A stretch of DNA of 64,000 bases from CAYWKU01 sp964459325 (GCA_964459325.1 CAYWKU010000009.1:61294-125293); one strand, 5' to 3'; positions 26,474 through 35,584 are shown, counted from the first letter of the stretch. Notes: generated by a model from the sequence alone, not told the origin. Made by a program: numbers and translations.

Positions 26474-27133
26474 ATGCTCAAACCAGGCGAAAAAGGAGCG
26501 ATTTTACAGAGGGATAAGGAAACTTATGCCGTCGCGCCGCATATACCGTGCGGGGTGGTGACGCCACAGTTGCTGCGCAAACTGGCGGACGTGGCGGAAA
26601 AGTACAACGCCCAGGCGATAAAAATCACAGGCGCCACCCGCATAGCAATTGTCGGGCTGCGCGAGGAGGACATCGACAGGGTGTGGGAGGAGCTGGGCAT
26701 GAGTCCCGGCGCGGCGGTCGGGTTGTGCGTCCGGAGCATCAGGGCCTGCCCGGGGAATACTTATTGCCGGCTGGGGCAGGGAGACGCCCTGGGCATGGGT
26801 ATGAAGCTTGACGAGATTTACCACGGCATGGAGTTGCCGAATAAGCTGAAAATATCGGTTTCCGGCTGCAACCTCAACTGCGCGGAATCGTGGGTGAGGG
26901 ACATCGGAGCGGTGGCCAGAAAGGAAGGCTGGGAAATACTGGTCGGCGGAAACGTCGGAGCAAATCCCCGCATCGGAAAGAAAATCGCCTCGGGTCTGGA
27001 CTATGACGAAGCGATAGACGCCGTGGCTAAAATTATAGATTTTTACAAAAACAACGCAAAAAAGGGAGAGCGAATGGGGAAAACCGTCGAAAGGATGGGA
27101 ACCGAACCTTTCCAAAAGGCGGTTTCGGGATAA
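26474..27133 (+). CDS. Small siroheme/4Fe-4S sulfite/nitrite reductase-like protein
   Basis: A 219-aa stand-alone protein of the nitrite/sulfite reductase fold. It has a ferredoxin-like half (residues 5-65) and a siroheme/4Fe-4S half with the ligand motif CPGNTYC (CX5C, near residue 95) and GCNLNC (CX3C, near 135). Size and layout match the small Dsr-like (group I Dsr-LP or assimilatory-type) proteins of methanogens and anaerobic bacteria. Substrate could be sulfite, nitrite or another. AAGGAG lies upstream of the ATG. The CoA-disulfide reductase gene follows after about 70 bp, so a sulfur role is plausible. Confidence 0.82.
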   Translation: MLKPGEKGAILQRDKETYAVAPHIPCGVVTPQLLRKLADVAEKYNAQAIKITGATRIAIVGLREEDIDRVWEELGMSPGAAVGLCVRSIRACPGNTYCRLGQGDALGMGMKLDEIYHGMELPNKLKISVSGCNLNCAESWVRDIGAVARKEGWEILVGGNVGANPRIGKKIASGLDYDEAIDAVAKIIDFYKNNAKKGERMGKTVERMGTEPFQKAVSG

Positions 27134-27201
27134 AAAAATTCCATCCCCACCCTTTTAAACTCCCTGAAGAATGCACATCTTGGACTTTGGAGGTTTTGAA
27201 C

Positions 27202-28899
27202 ATGGCAACAAAACTGGTGATTGTAGGCGGGGTCGCCGGAGGCGCTACGGCGGCCACCCGGGCGCGCAGAATTGACGAACACGCGGAAATAGTGCTCTTC
27301 GAGCGGGGAGAACATATATCCTTCGCCAACTGCGGCCTGCCATATTATATCGGCGGTGTCATCAAGGAACGGGACGATTTGCTGGTGGCGACCCCGGAAC
27401 TGTTGAAGAATCGCTACAATGTCGACGTCCGAAATCTGACCGAAGTGACCGAGTTGAACAGGGCTGAAAAGAAGATAAAGGCCCGAAACTTATCCACCGG
27501 CAAGGAGTATTGGGAAAGCTACGATAAACTGATACTCAGCCCCGGCGCCGAGCCTATAAAACCGCCGCTGGAAGGCGTGGACTCGGAAAACGTCTTCACC
27601 CTGAGAAATATCCCGGACACTGACAGGATTAAAGCTTACGTGGACGAAAAGAACCCGAAATCCGTCGTAGTAGTCGGCGGCGGGTTCATAGGGCTGGAGA
27701 TGACAGAAAACCTGGCGGAGCGCGGAGTCAATGTATCCATCGTTGAAATGCTGGACCAGGTCATGGCCCCACTCGATTACGAAATGGCCTCCATAGTGCA
27801 GGCTCACCTGCGTGAAAAGGGCGTGAATTTGTATCTGAACAACGGCGTGAAATCCATCCATAAAAAAGACAATCGCTCGCTGGTGCAAACCGCCGACGGG
27901 ACCGAAATAGAGTGCGATATGGTCGTGCTGTCCGTCGGCATAAAGCCGGAAAACAAGCTGGCCCGGGACGCGGGGCTGGAGACAGGCGAACGCGGGGGCA
28001 TCAAGGCCGACTCCACTATGCTTACCTCCGACCCGGACATATACGCCATCGGCGACGCCGTGGAAATCCGGGACTACGTCACCGGCAGGCCCGTCATGAC
28101 CCCGCTGGCGGGGCCGGCCAACAAGCAGGGACGCATCGCAGCCGACAACGCCCTTGGGAGAAGTTCCGTATTCCGGGGCACCCTGGGTACGAACGTGGTT
28201 AAGGTTTTCGACTTGGAAGTGGCCGGCACCGGCTGCAACGAAAAAACACTTACCGAGCGCGGCATACCCTACATGGTCTCCTATACTCACTCCAACCAGC
28301 ATGCGGGCTACTATCCGGGAGCGGAGATGATGTCCATCAAGCTCCTGTTTTCGCCCAGCGACGGCAGGCTCCTGGGAGCACAGGTGGTCGGCAAGGAAGG
28401 GGTGGACAAGCGCATTGACGTGCTGGCCACCGCCATCCACGGAAAGCTGACGGTGTTCGACCTGGAAGAGCTCGAACTCGCCTACTCCCCGCCTTACGGC
28501 TCGGCTAAGGACGCAGTCAACATCGCCGGGTTCGTGGCGGCCAACTTAATTAAAAACGACGTTAAGAACATGAATTGGGGCCGGCTGGCCGACTTGGGCG
28601 ACGAGTACGTCATTCTGGATTTACGCAACCGGGAGGAGCTGGACGAACTCGGCGCCATAGAAGGCTCGGTGCATATCCCGATAAACGAGCTGCGCGGCAG
28701 GCTTTCGGAGCTGGACAAGAGCAAAACCTACGTGCCGTTCTGCGCCATCGGCCTGAGGGGATACCTCGGTTACAGGATACTGGTGCAGAACGGGTTCAAC
28801 GCCCTCAACCTGGCGGGCGGATACAAAACATACCTGGGCGCTCGCGGAAAGATTATGCGGGAATCCGAAAAGGCCGCGGCATGGAGGGGCAAGGATTGA
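27202..28899 (+). CDS. CoA-disulfide/polysulfide reductase with rhodanese domain
   Basis: A 565-aa flavoprotein. The N-terminal FAD site is VIVGGVAGGATAATRARR, the redox Cys lies in SFANCGLPYYIGG (about residue 43), the NAD(P)H site VVVGGGFIGLEMTENLAERG is near 155, and the pyridine nucleotide-disulfide dimerisation domain spans 325-445. Residues about 465-555 are a rhodanese domain with active Cys in PFCAIGLRG. Such CoADR-rhodanese enzymes reduce CoA disulfides, persulfides or polysulfides. The ATG at 27202 has GGAGG eight bases upstream; a TTG five codons earlier is less likely. Confidence 0.9.
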   Translation: MATKLVIVGGVAGGATAATRARRIDEHAEIVLFERGEHISFANCGLPYYIGGVIKERDDLLVATPELLKNRYNVDVRNLTEVTELNRAEKKIKARNLSTGKEYWESYDKLILSPGAEPIKPPLEGVDSENVFTLRNIPDTDRIKAYVDEKNPKSVVVVGGGFIGLEMTENLAERGVNVSIVEMLDQVMAPLDYEMASIVQAHLREKGVNLYLNNGVKSIHKKDNRSLVQTADGTEIECDMVVLSVGIKPENKLARDAGLETGERGGIKADSTMLTSDPDIYAIGDAVEIRDYVTGRPVMTPLAGPANKQGRIAADNALGRSSVFRGTLGTNVVKVFDLEVAGTGCNEKTLTERGIPYMVSYTHSNQHAGYYPGAEMMSIKLLFSPSDGRLLGAQVVGKEGVDKRIDVLATAIHGKLTVFDLEELELAYSPPYGSAKDAVNIAGFVAANLIKNDVKNMNWGRLADLGDEYVILDLRNREELDELGAIEGSVHIPINELRGRLSELDKSKTYVPFCAIGLRGYLGYRILVQNGFNALNLAGGYKTYLGARGKIMRESEKAAAWRGKD

Positions 28900-28933
28900 A
28901 AAGTGTCTGTTAAAACATAAAATACTAGTGTTG

Positions 28934-29053
28934 TGTCCCGGAAATAGTCTCACTAATTGTTTGCCCGACCCTTCGAGGAGGCTGGACGCTCTTTAGAGCG
29001 TCCAGCCTCCTCAGGGAATCGGGCTCAATGTTTGCAGGAATATTTCCGGAACA
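28934..29053. repeat. 120-bp nested palindrome (MITE-like or bidirectional terminator)
   Basis: Outer arms TGTCCCGGAAATA (28934-28946) and TATTTCCGGAACA (29041-29053) match with one mismatch. Inside lie GCCCGA..TCGGGC arms and a perfect 17-bp hairpin, 28975-28991 against 28996-29012, with a TTTA loop. No target duplication is evident. It lies between convergent genes and could stop transcription from both sides. Confidence 0.65.
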
Positions 29054-29089
29054 TGGATATTGGAATTTCTTTCATGTTCTGCCTTTATC

Positions 29090-29953
29090 CTACTTTATCC
29101 GCTTTCCCCACGGGCCGTCGTACTTGTAAATTCCCTCCCCGGTTTTACGGCCCAGGTGACCCGCTTCGAGCTTTTTCTTTATTTCCTCCGGCGGGTCGAG
29201 ACCGATGGTTTTGAATATGCCCGCTACCACGTCCAGGCCGGCATTGTCCAGTATCTCGAACGGCCCGGCGGTCCACCCGTAACCCAACCTCATACCGGTG
29301 TCGATGTCCTCCGGTGTACCTATACCTTCCACATAACATCGCATGGCTTCGAAGACGGCGGCGTTGAATATCCGGTTGACCAGGAATCCGGGGCTTTCCT
29401 TGCGCACCACTATGGGCGTCTTCCCTACCTTTCCGGCAAACCATTTCGCCGCCTCGAGCGTTTCATCCGAAGTTTCCGGCGCCAGCACCAGCTCCAGCAG
29501 CTCCATCAACGGCGCCGGCCCGAAAAAGTGCATCCCTATGAAGCGGGCGGGTTTTTTAATCTTTGCCGCCAGATTCGCCATAGGTATGCTGGAGGTATTG
29601 GATGCGACAATGGCATCGTCCTTTATAATCGAGTTGAGCGCCCCGAAAAGCTCGCCCTTAACGCCTTCGTCCTCGTAAACGGCCTCGATTATCACGTCCG
29701 CATCCCCGGCTTCTTCAAGTGAACCGGCTTTTTGGAGCCTCCCCATGACGTCTTCCGGAGACTCGGTCAACTTCCCCTTTCCTTTCAGCTTTTCCAGCGA
29801 CCAGCGGATGTTGTCCATGGTTTTCGCCGCGACGTTTTCGTCGGCGTCGTAAACCTTCACTCCAAAGCCGCCGGCGGCACTCACCTGAGCGATGCCGCTT
29901 CCCATGAACCCGGCTCCCGCCACCATTACCTTCTTCAAGTCGTACTCGCTCAT
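29090..29953 (-). CDS. 3-hydroxyacyl-CoA dehydrogenase (3-hydroxybutyryl-CoA type)
   Basis: A 287-aa NAD-dependent enzyme. The Rossmann motif VAGAGFMGSGIAQ is near residue 10, SNTSSIPMANLA near 118, catalytic His in GMHFFGPAPLMELLE near 140, and the C-terminal dimer domain has SPGFLVNRIFNAAVFEA. The usual HFFNP is HFFGP here. It oxidises 3-hydroxyacyl-CoA in beta-oxidation or runs the reverse step. It is the last gene of the minus-strand acyl-CoA cluster, 10 bp after the phosphotransferase gene. Confidence 0.92.
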   Translation of the reverse strand: MSEYDLKKVMVAGAGFMGSGIAQVSAAGGFGVKVYDADENVAAKTMDNIRWSLEKLKGKGKLTESPEDVMGRLQKAGSLEEAGDADVIIEAVYEDEGVKGELFGALNSIIKDDAIVASNTSSIPMANLAAKIKKPARFIGMHFFGPAPLMELLELVLAPETSDETLEAAKWFAGKVGKTPIVVRKESPGFLVNRIFNAAVFEAMRCYVEGIGTPEDIDTGMRLGYGWTAGPFEILDNAGLDVVAGIFKTIGLDPPEEIKKKLEAGHLGRKTGEGIYKYDGPWGKRIK

Positions 29954-29963
29954 AAAGCCCCCC

Positions 29964-31040
29964 TCACTTGAACTCCAGCTCGCCGGTCTCGACTACCTGC
30001 AGAGCGTACTTGGTAAGTATTTTCACCGCCGGCAGCATCATGGCGAACCGCTCGTCTTTGGTGTATCCCTTCGCGTAACGGAAGTATATCTGCTGAGCTA
30101 TAACCGACAGCTTGAACAGCGCGAAGGCGAAGTAGAAGTTTATATTCGACACGTCGCGGCCGGTTTTTTCGGCGTATTTATCTACCACCTGCTTCCGGGA
30201 GTATGCGCCCTCCAGGTTGGTGGCCACCGTGCGGGCCAGTTGCAAATCCCCGGGGTCGTCGCGCTGAACCCAATAGCTTAGAGTTACCCCCAGGTCGAGC
30301 AACGGGTCGCCGATAGTGCTCATCTCCCAGTCCAGCACGCCTATGATGCGGGTTATGTCGTTCGGGTCAAGGACGAAATTATCGAACTTGTAATCATTAT
30401 GGATAAGCGTCGGCGGGGGCGATTCGGGCACGTTCTTCTTGCACCACTTTACTACCGGCTCCACCTGCGGTATCTCGTCGGTTTTCGCCCGCTCGTAGCG
30501 GTCGGCCCACCCGTCCACCTGCCGCCGGAGAAATCCTTTGGGCTTGCCTATTTCGGACAGGCTGATTGCCTCGTAATCCACCCCGTGAATGGCCACCAGG
30601 TTGTCCACCAGCGATTCGCACAGCTTTGCCGCGGTCGGCGGGTCTATGCTCAGTCCTTCCGGCGGGTCTTTCCGGAGTATGATGCCCTTCTTACGCTCCA
30701 TGACGTAAAATGGAGCGCCCATGACCGATTCGTCTTCGCAATAGGCCATCGGCTTGGGCGCGGGGGAATAGACGGTGCTCAGCTTGGACAGAATCCTGTA
30801 CTCGCGGCTCATGTCGTGCCCGGCCCTGATGTTTTCCGCGCCGAAAGGAGGCCTTCGCAGCACCAGCTCGGAATCGCCCACCCGCAGAAGGTATGTGAGG
30901 TTCGAGTGGCCGCTGGGGAACTGTTCGATAACCAGTTTCCCCTCCAGGCCGGGTATGTTTTCCTTCAGGTAGGCTTCGATTTTCTTTTCGTCCGGCTCTT
31001 CCCCCTGACGGGGAGGTCGCGTGGGGTCTATGAAGGACAT
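29964..31040 (-). CDS. APH-family kinase of the ACAD10/11 (LvaA-like) type
   Basis: A 358-aa aminoglycoside-phosphotransferase-fold protein: FPSGHSNLTYLLRV and LVLRRPP at the N-terminus, PFYVMERKKG, the catalytic loop LIHNDYKFDNFVLDP near residue 225 and the metal Asp in GVLDWEMSTIGDPLLDL. These blocks follow the kinase domain of human ACAD10/ACAD11 and bacterial LvaA more than antibiotic kinases. In those systems the kinase phosphorylates the 4-hydroxyl of 4-hydroxyacyl-CoA. A matching acyl-CoA dehydrogenase is encoded two genes upstream. The substrate here is inferred. Confidence 0.85.
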   Translation of the reverse strand: MSFIDPTRPPRQGEEPDEKKIEAYLKENIPGLEGKLVIEQFPSGHSNLTYLLRVGDSELVLRRPPFGAENIRAGHDMSREYRILSKLSTVYSPAPKPMAYCEDESVMGAPFYVMERKKGIILRKDPPEGLSIDPPTAAKLCESLVDNLVAIHGVDYEAISLSEIGKPKGFLRRQVDGWADRYERAKTDEIPQVEPVVKWCKKNVPESPPPTLIHNDYKFDNFVLDPNDITRIIGVLDWEMSTIGDPLLDLGVTLSYWVQRDDPGDLQLARTVATNLEGAYSRKQVVDKYAEKTGRDVSNINFYFAFALFKLSVIAQQIYFRYAKGYTKDERFAMMLPAVKILTKYALQVVETGELEFK

Positions 31041-31053
31041 TGTAATCGCTCCT

Positions 31054-31758
31054 TTATCTTGGCGATATAGCCGCCAGAACGAAATTAACGGTGAAATCGG
31101 CGTAATTCTGCACGGAAACGTTTTTCCGTTTATACTTCCATCGCTTAAGGTACCAGTCCTGGAGCATGGCCTTGATTGCGGCGGCTACGAGGTCGACGTG
31201 AATATCGCCGAACTCGCCCTTTCGCATGCCTTCGTCCAGTGTCTCGCGGAATATGGACTCGGTGGCCAGCTCCGCCTGCATGGCTTCCCTTTTTTCATCC
31301 TCCGGCAGGCTGCCGGCTTCCATGTAAGAGAAGTAAAACCACGCCCGCAATAACTCGCTCAGGTAAAGGTGCGTCCGTATGGCCATGCTGAGCTTTTCGG
31401 TCGGACCGCGGGCTTTTTCCATCTGGTCATTCATTATTTTGCGTGCGTAGATTATGCCCTGTTTCTGGACAATGGAGCGCAACTCCTCCTTGCCGGAGAA
31501 GTACGAATAAAGCGCGCCCATGCTCAGACCCGACCGGCGGCTCAAATCCCTGAGCGTCATCTTGTTGAAGCCCTTCTCCCTGCTCAGGGACAAGACGGCC
31601 TCGAAGATTTTCCTCATGTTTCTGACCGCGACCTTTTCCTTTTTTACGGCAATCCTGTCGCGGTTTTCGCGGTATATCTCGCGGCAGAGGGTATCCACCA
31701 TGGGCGCCCATTGGCGCTCGAAATCGCTGTATTGAAGAACACATTCACCGGTCGGCAT
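31054..31758 (-). CDS. TetR-family transcriptional regulator
   Basis: A 234-aa protein with a TetR DNA-binding domain at about residues 48-95 (IFEAVLSLSREKGFNKMTLRDL, RSGLSMGALYSYFSGKEEL) and a variable helical ligand domain. The N-terminal 45 residues before the domain are unusually long; a later start is possible. Sitting between the acyl-CoA dehydrogenase and the kinase genes, it probably senses an acyl-CoA and controls this cluster and perhaps etfBA. Confidence 0.88.
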   Translation of the reverse strand: MPTGECVLQYSDFERQWAPMVDTLCREIYRENRDRIAVKKEKVAVRNMRKIFEAVLSLSREKGFNKMTLRDLSRRSGLSMGALYSYFSGKEELRSIVQKQGIIYARKIMNDQMEKARGPTEKLSMAIRTHLYLSELLRAWFYFSYMEAGSLPEDEKREAMQAELATESIFRETLDEGMRKGEFGDIHVDLVAAAIKAMLQDWYLKRWKYKRKNVSVQNYADFTVNFVLAAISPR

Positions 31759-31773
31759 GGAACTTATCCGCTT

Positions 31774-32976
31774 CTATTCTTCCGGCAGCGGGTAATCGCG
31801 CAGGATACGCTTCGCCACCACCACCTTGTGCACCTCATCCGGGCCGTCGTAAATCCGTGATGCGCGTTCCATTCTGAAGAAGGTGGACAGGACGGTGTCG
31901 TCGCTGACACCCAGTCCCCCGTGCACCTGTATGGCGCGGTCGAGGATATTTTGCATGATGGGTGCCACGTAGAACTTAATCAGTGATACTTCCTCCCGGG
32001 CGGCGTAAAGCCCCTCGGTCTCTATCTTCCACGCGGCGTGCAGTATCATCAGCCTGGCGGCCTGCATTTCAGCCCGGCTGGTGGCTATCCAGTCGTGAAC
32101 TATCTGCTTTTCGGCGAGGTACTTATCCCCTCCCACCTTTCTTTCGCTGGCGCGTTTGCACATCATCTCGAAGGCCCGGGCGCAAACTCCCATCCATCTC
32201 ATGCAGTGATGGATGCGCCCCGGCCCGAGCCGCTCCTGGGCGATAATAAAGCCCTGCCCTTCTCCCCCGAGCAGGTTTTCCTCCGGCACCCGGCAATCCC
32301 GGTACATGATTTCCGCGTGGCTGGCGTAATCGTCCCCCGCGTGGCCCATTACCGATATGTTCCTTATCCAGTTGAACCCGGGATTGTCGGTGGGCACGAT
32401 AACCATGCTGGCGCGCTGATAAGGGTTCGCATCGGGGTTGGTGATGGCCATCACTATTGCGAAGGTCGAGCCCTGGGCGCTGGAGGTGAACCACTTGTGC
32501 CCGTTGATTACCCACTCGTTACCTTCCTTCACGGCGGTGGTATTGAGTTGTATGGGGTTGGAGCCGGCCAGCTCCGGCTCGCTCATGGAGAAGCAGCTTC
32601 GTATTTCGCCGTTGGCCAGAGGTATGAGATACTTTTCCCGCTGTTCGGGCGTGGCGTACTTTTCAAGTATCTCGATATTTCCGGCATCCGGCGCCTGACA
32701 CCCGAAAATGATATGTCCCAGCGGGCTTCGGCCCAGTTCCTCGGAAACGAGAGCGTGCTCCATGAGGGAAAGCTCCATGCCGCCGAGTTCCTTGGGAAGC
32801 TGAGGCGCCCATAGCTCCATGTCCTTTACCATCTGCCGCTTTTTGTTAATCTCCGGCCACATATCCCCGAACTTCTTGAACGCGAAGTGCGGCTCCAGGG
32901 GATAGACCTCCTTTTCCATGAATTCCCTAATCATCTCGAGGACAACCTTCATCTTTTCCGATACGGAAAAATCCAT
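31774..32976 (-). CDS. Acyl-CoA dehydrogenase, ACAD10/11 type
   Basis: A 400-aa flavoenzyme with the family blocks CFSMSEPELAGSNP, GHKWFTSSA, and IQVHGGLGVSDDT. GEGQGFIIAQERLGPGRIHH closely follows the ACAD11 version. The usual catalytic Glu (YEG) is replaced by Asp in IYDGPDEVHK, as in the ACAD10/11 group. In that group the enzyme acts on 4-phosphoacyl-CoA made by a partner kinase; here the kinase is a separate protein encoded two genes downstream. Electrons should go to the ETF encoded at 35.6-37.4 kb. The substrate is inferred. Confidence 0.9.
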   Translation of the reverse strand: MDFSVSEKMKVVLEMIREFMEKEVYPLEPHFAFKKFGDMWPEINKKRQMVKDMELWAPQLPKELGGMELSLMEHALVSEELGRSPLGHIIFGCQAPDAGNIEILEKYATPEQREKYLIPLANGEIRSCFSMSEPELAGSNPIQLNTTAVKEGNEWVINGHKWFTSSAQGSTFAIVMAITNPDANPYQRASMVIVPTDNPGFNWIRNISVMGHAGDDYASHAEIMYRDCRVPEENLLGGEGQGFIIAQERLGPGRIHHCMRWMGVCARAFEMMCKRASERKVGGDKYLAEKQIVHDWIATSRAEMQAARLMILHAAWKIETEGLYAAREEVSLIKFYVAPIMQNILDRAIQVHGGLGVSDDTVLSTFFRMERASRIYDGPDEVHKVVVAKRILRDYPLPEE

Positions 32977-32986
32977 AACCTTCCTC

Positions 32987-33709
32987 CTACCTGTACGTTA
33001 TAAGCGTATCCTCCCGGATGTGGGGGAGCATGTTAAAGCCGGTCAGCGTGAACCGGCCGGGTTTGAATTTGAACTCGGTGATGCTCGAATTTTTCACTAC
33101 CCAGTTGAGCCCGAGCGTTTTCTGCGGCGAAAGCGCCAGGGCGTATTGAACGGCCACGCTTATCGGCCCGCCCGATGTAAATACGGCAACCGTTTTGCTC
33201 TCGCCGAAAGTCTCGACAATTTTCGATATTCCGTTCACCACGCGTTCGTTAAATGACTTCCACGACTCCAACTCCTCCACCTCCGTAGTGCCTTCAATGT
33301 AGTGATTCATTACAATCTCGAAGATTTCCTGGAAGGTTTTCCGGCCGGTGGAGCTGTCGAGCCTCAAGTCTGAAGCGTTTTTGAGTATCTCCTTCAACCG
33401 GCCATCGGTCTCCTGTAATTTGGGGAAGAGATAAGTCATTATTCCCCGCGCGTCGTACTCGTTGAAATTTTCGATAACATCCGATTGAGGGAAATCCAGC
33501 TCGAATTCATAAAATACCCGCGCCACCTCCTCGAGGGTTTCCTTCTGCCTCTCTTGAGCTCCCGTGTAAACCTTGTCGAAGAGGTAATTCCGCCTTACAA
33601 AGTACTCGCCCAAGTGGCGGGATTGTTCCACGCCCGTCTCCGAGAGCTTGTCATAGTCGCCGGCGCCGAAGCTGGCCTGTCCGTGGCGAATCATTAAAAG
33701 GGTGCTCAT
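32987..33709 (-). CDS. Histidine phosphatase (phosphoglycerate mutase-like)
   Basis: A 240-aa protein with the RHG catalytic motif (LLMIRHGQASFG) at residue 8 and the later acid/His segment VFTSGGPISVAV near residue 172. The superfamily removes phosphate from small molecules or proteins. It ends 10 bp before the dehydrogenase gene, so it likely belongs to the same pathway and may act on phosphorylated acyl intermediates. That link is inference. Confidence 0.87.
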   Translation of the reverse strand: MSTLLMIRHGQASFGAGDYDKLSETGVEQSRHLGEYFVRRNYLFDKVYTGAQERQKETLEEVARVFYEFELDFPQSDVIENFNEYDARGIMTYLFPKLQETDGRLKEILKNASDLRLDSSTGRKTFQEIFEIVMNHYIEGTTEVEELESWKSFNERVVNGISKIVETFGESKTVAVFTSGGPISVAVQYALALSPQKTLGLNWVVKNSSITEFKFKPGRFTLTGFNMLPHIREDTLITYR

Positions 33710-33714
33710 CGGTT

Positions 33715-35481
33715 TTATACCCCGGTTTCAAACAGATTCAGGAAACTTACGAACTTCAACTTGCTGCCCTTGATTTTAATCTTTCCGGTTCCGAAGGCTT
33801 TCGCGGGGGACAACAGCCCCAGCGCCAGCTTGCGGTAGGTGTCGGCGTCGGAAGTAAACACCGCCACCGGCTCGGGCGTCCCCGGCAGCGGCTCACCCTC
33901 AACTACCTCGGCCACGCCTTTGCGTACAGTGACCACGAACCTCTTATCCTCGTCGGGAAAAACGAACTGAACCGAGCGGTGCATATCCCGGGCTTTTTCC
34001 ACGTCCAGGCGGGTTGCCATTATGGAAAAGATTTTCTCCAGTGGCACGGCGGTGGCCACCTCTTCGGTCATCTGAGGCTCTGGCATCTTTTCGGGCGGGT
34101 TGACAAGCTCGATGGCTGATTGCAAGAGATACCCGCGTCCGTTTGTGTTATACACCCCTTCGGCTATCTGTTGATACCCTTCCGCAAGTTTGCGGTCAAG
34201 CTTACCCTGCATTTTATCCGAGTCCAGCCCGCTTTTATCGAGCTTGGTAAGCAAATGAACCGCCCATTTCGGGTCATCGGAGGCCAGGGCGTCCTCCGCC
34301 ATCTGCATTACCTTCTCAGGGCCGCCCAACAGGGTCACTTCCCGCAGGGCGATTTCGTTGTGGTCCATGGGGTATAGCTTTTCCGGGCTGCCGTCGAACC
34401 AGCCGAGGGCGTTGGAGTAGATGGCTTTTGCAGACCAGTCCACCTGCCCGTACATTTGCCTCAGGTAACGCTTTTCGGCCAAGTGAGGCGGAAGCTCGAC
34501 GGTTTCGGATATGGTTTCGATGTCCTTGCCGGCGTTGGCGGCCCTGACCACCTCGTCGCGCACCCACTGAATGGCGTCCCGATAATCTGTAAGTGCCTGT
34601 TGGATTTCATCTTTCCCGCGAATGGGAATCGTGTGAGTAGGCACCAACCTTTCCGGCTGCAGCCTTCTCATCTTATCCAGACTCTCTATCCACTTATCCA
34701 CCGGACGGGGGCTGGTGCCCCGGATAGTGTAGAGGTTGGGGAAAGTCCAGTAGAAATCGTCGGCGGCTATGAGGGTATCTTCCTCCGGAAGCCATACCAC
34801 TATCTCGTCGTGGGTTTCTCCGTAAGCCTCAATCAACTCGATTTTCACCCCGCCTATATCGAGTTTTTTCGACTCCGAGAAGGTATGCGTCGGCATCCGC
34901 ACCCCGTTTTTCAGCGCCGCCTCGAAATCCATCCTCCGACCCAGGGCAGAGCACGGCAAAAGGTCAATCGGCACGTCCTTGCCGAATTGCCTGAAGGCTC
35001 TGCGCTTTTCGGTGTCCATGAACATCCCGTACTGCTTCAGAAAGTGGTCGACGAAAGCCTCGTTGGCCCATATTTCGGTTCCCTCTTCCACAAACGCGGA
35101 AGCTCCTCCGATGTGGTCTATATGACTGTGGGTATAAATGATGGTATTTACCGGCCCCTGCGGGGCTTCTTCCGCAAAGGCCTTCTGTATTTCCTTCGCC
35201 CGCGCGGGGCTCATGGCCGTGTCCACGATTACGTTGCCGTCATCGGTGTGGATAAGCACCACGTTGGCCAGGTCGTAGCCGATTGCCACCCATACCCGGT
35301 CGGTAATCTTCTCCACCCGTGGCTTGCCCACGTAGTCCCGGCACTGCTCTTCGAGCACCTCGGGGCTTGTGAGTTTAACTTTTTCCATTTCAGGCGTTTT
35401 CTTTGCGCATCCCCAAATCGCTATGGATGCCAAAAACGCCCAGGCAAAGGCCGCACCGACAATCAAGCTATTTCTTTTCAT
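33715..35481 (-). CDS. SdsA-like metallo-beta-lactamase-fold hydrolase (alkyl sulfatase family), lipoprotein
   Basis: A 588-aa protein with an N-terminal lipoprotein-like signal (cysteine in IAIWGCAKK, near residue 25). The metallo-beta-lactamase domain carries THSHIDHIGG near residue 120, then AYGETHDE and DDFYW segments; a dimerisation part contains LGWFDGSPEKLYP, and the C-terminal 120 residues are SCP2-like (lipid binding). This is the architecture of alkyl sulfatases such as SdsA1/YjcS. It heads the acyl-CoA cluster; releasing an alcohol from an alkyl ester or sulfate outside the cell would feed the pathway, but this is inference. Confidence 0.87.
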   Translation of the reverse strand: MKRNSLIVGAAFAWAFLASIAIWGCAKKTPEMEKVKLTSPEVLEEQCRDYVGKPRVEKITDRVWVAIGYDLANVVLIHTDDGNVIVDTAMSPARAKEIQKAFAEEAPQGPVNTIIYTHSHIDHIGGASAFVEEGTEIWANEAFVDHFLKQYGMFMDTEKRRAFRQFGKDVPIDLLPCSALGRRMDFEAALKNGVRMPTHTFSESKKLDIGGVKIELIEAYGETHDEIVVWLPEEDTLIAADDFYWTFPNLYTIRGTSPRPVDKWIESLDKMRRLQPERLVPTHTIPIRGKDEIQQALTDYRDAIQWVRDEVVRAANAGKDIETISETVELPPHLAEKRYLRQMYGQVDWSAKAIYSNALGWFDGSPEKLYPMDHNEIALREVTLLGGPEKVMQMAEDALASDDPKWAVHLLTKLDKSGLDSDKMQGKLDRKLAEGYQQIAEGVYNTNGRGYLLQSAIELVNPPEKMPEPQMTEEVATAVPLEKIFSIMATRLDVEKARDMHRSVQFVFPDEDKRFVVTVRKGVAEVVEGEPLPGTPEPVAVFTSDADTYRKLALGLLSPAKAFGTGKIKIKGSKLKFVSFLNLFETGV

Positions 35482-35584
35482 GAAACACCCCTTACTTCTG
35501 GATTTTTGATTTGAAAGACAAACTGTATAACAACCTCAAGCTCCGGGAAGTTTAGCACCCTCGTGGGGGGAAGTCAATAAAAAA

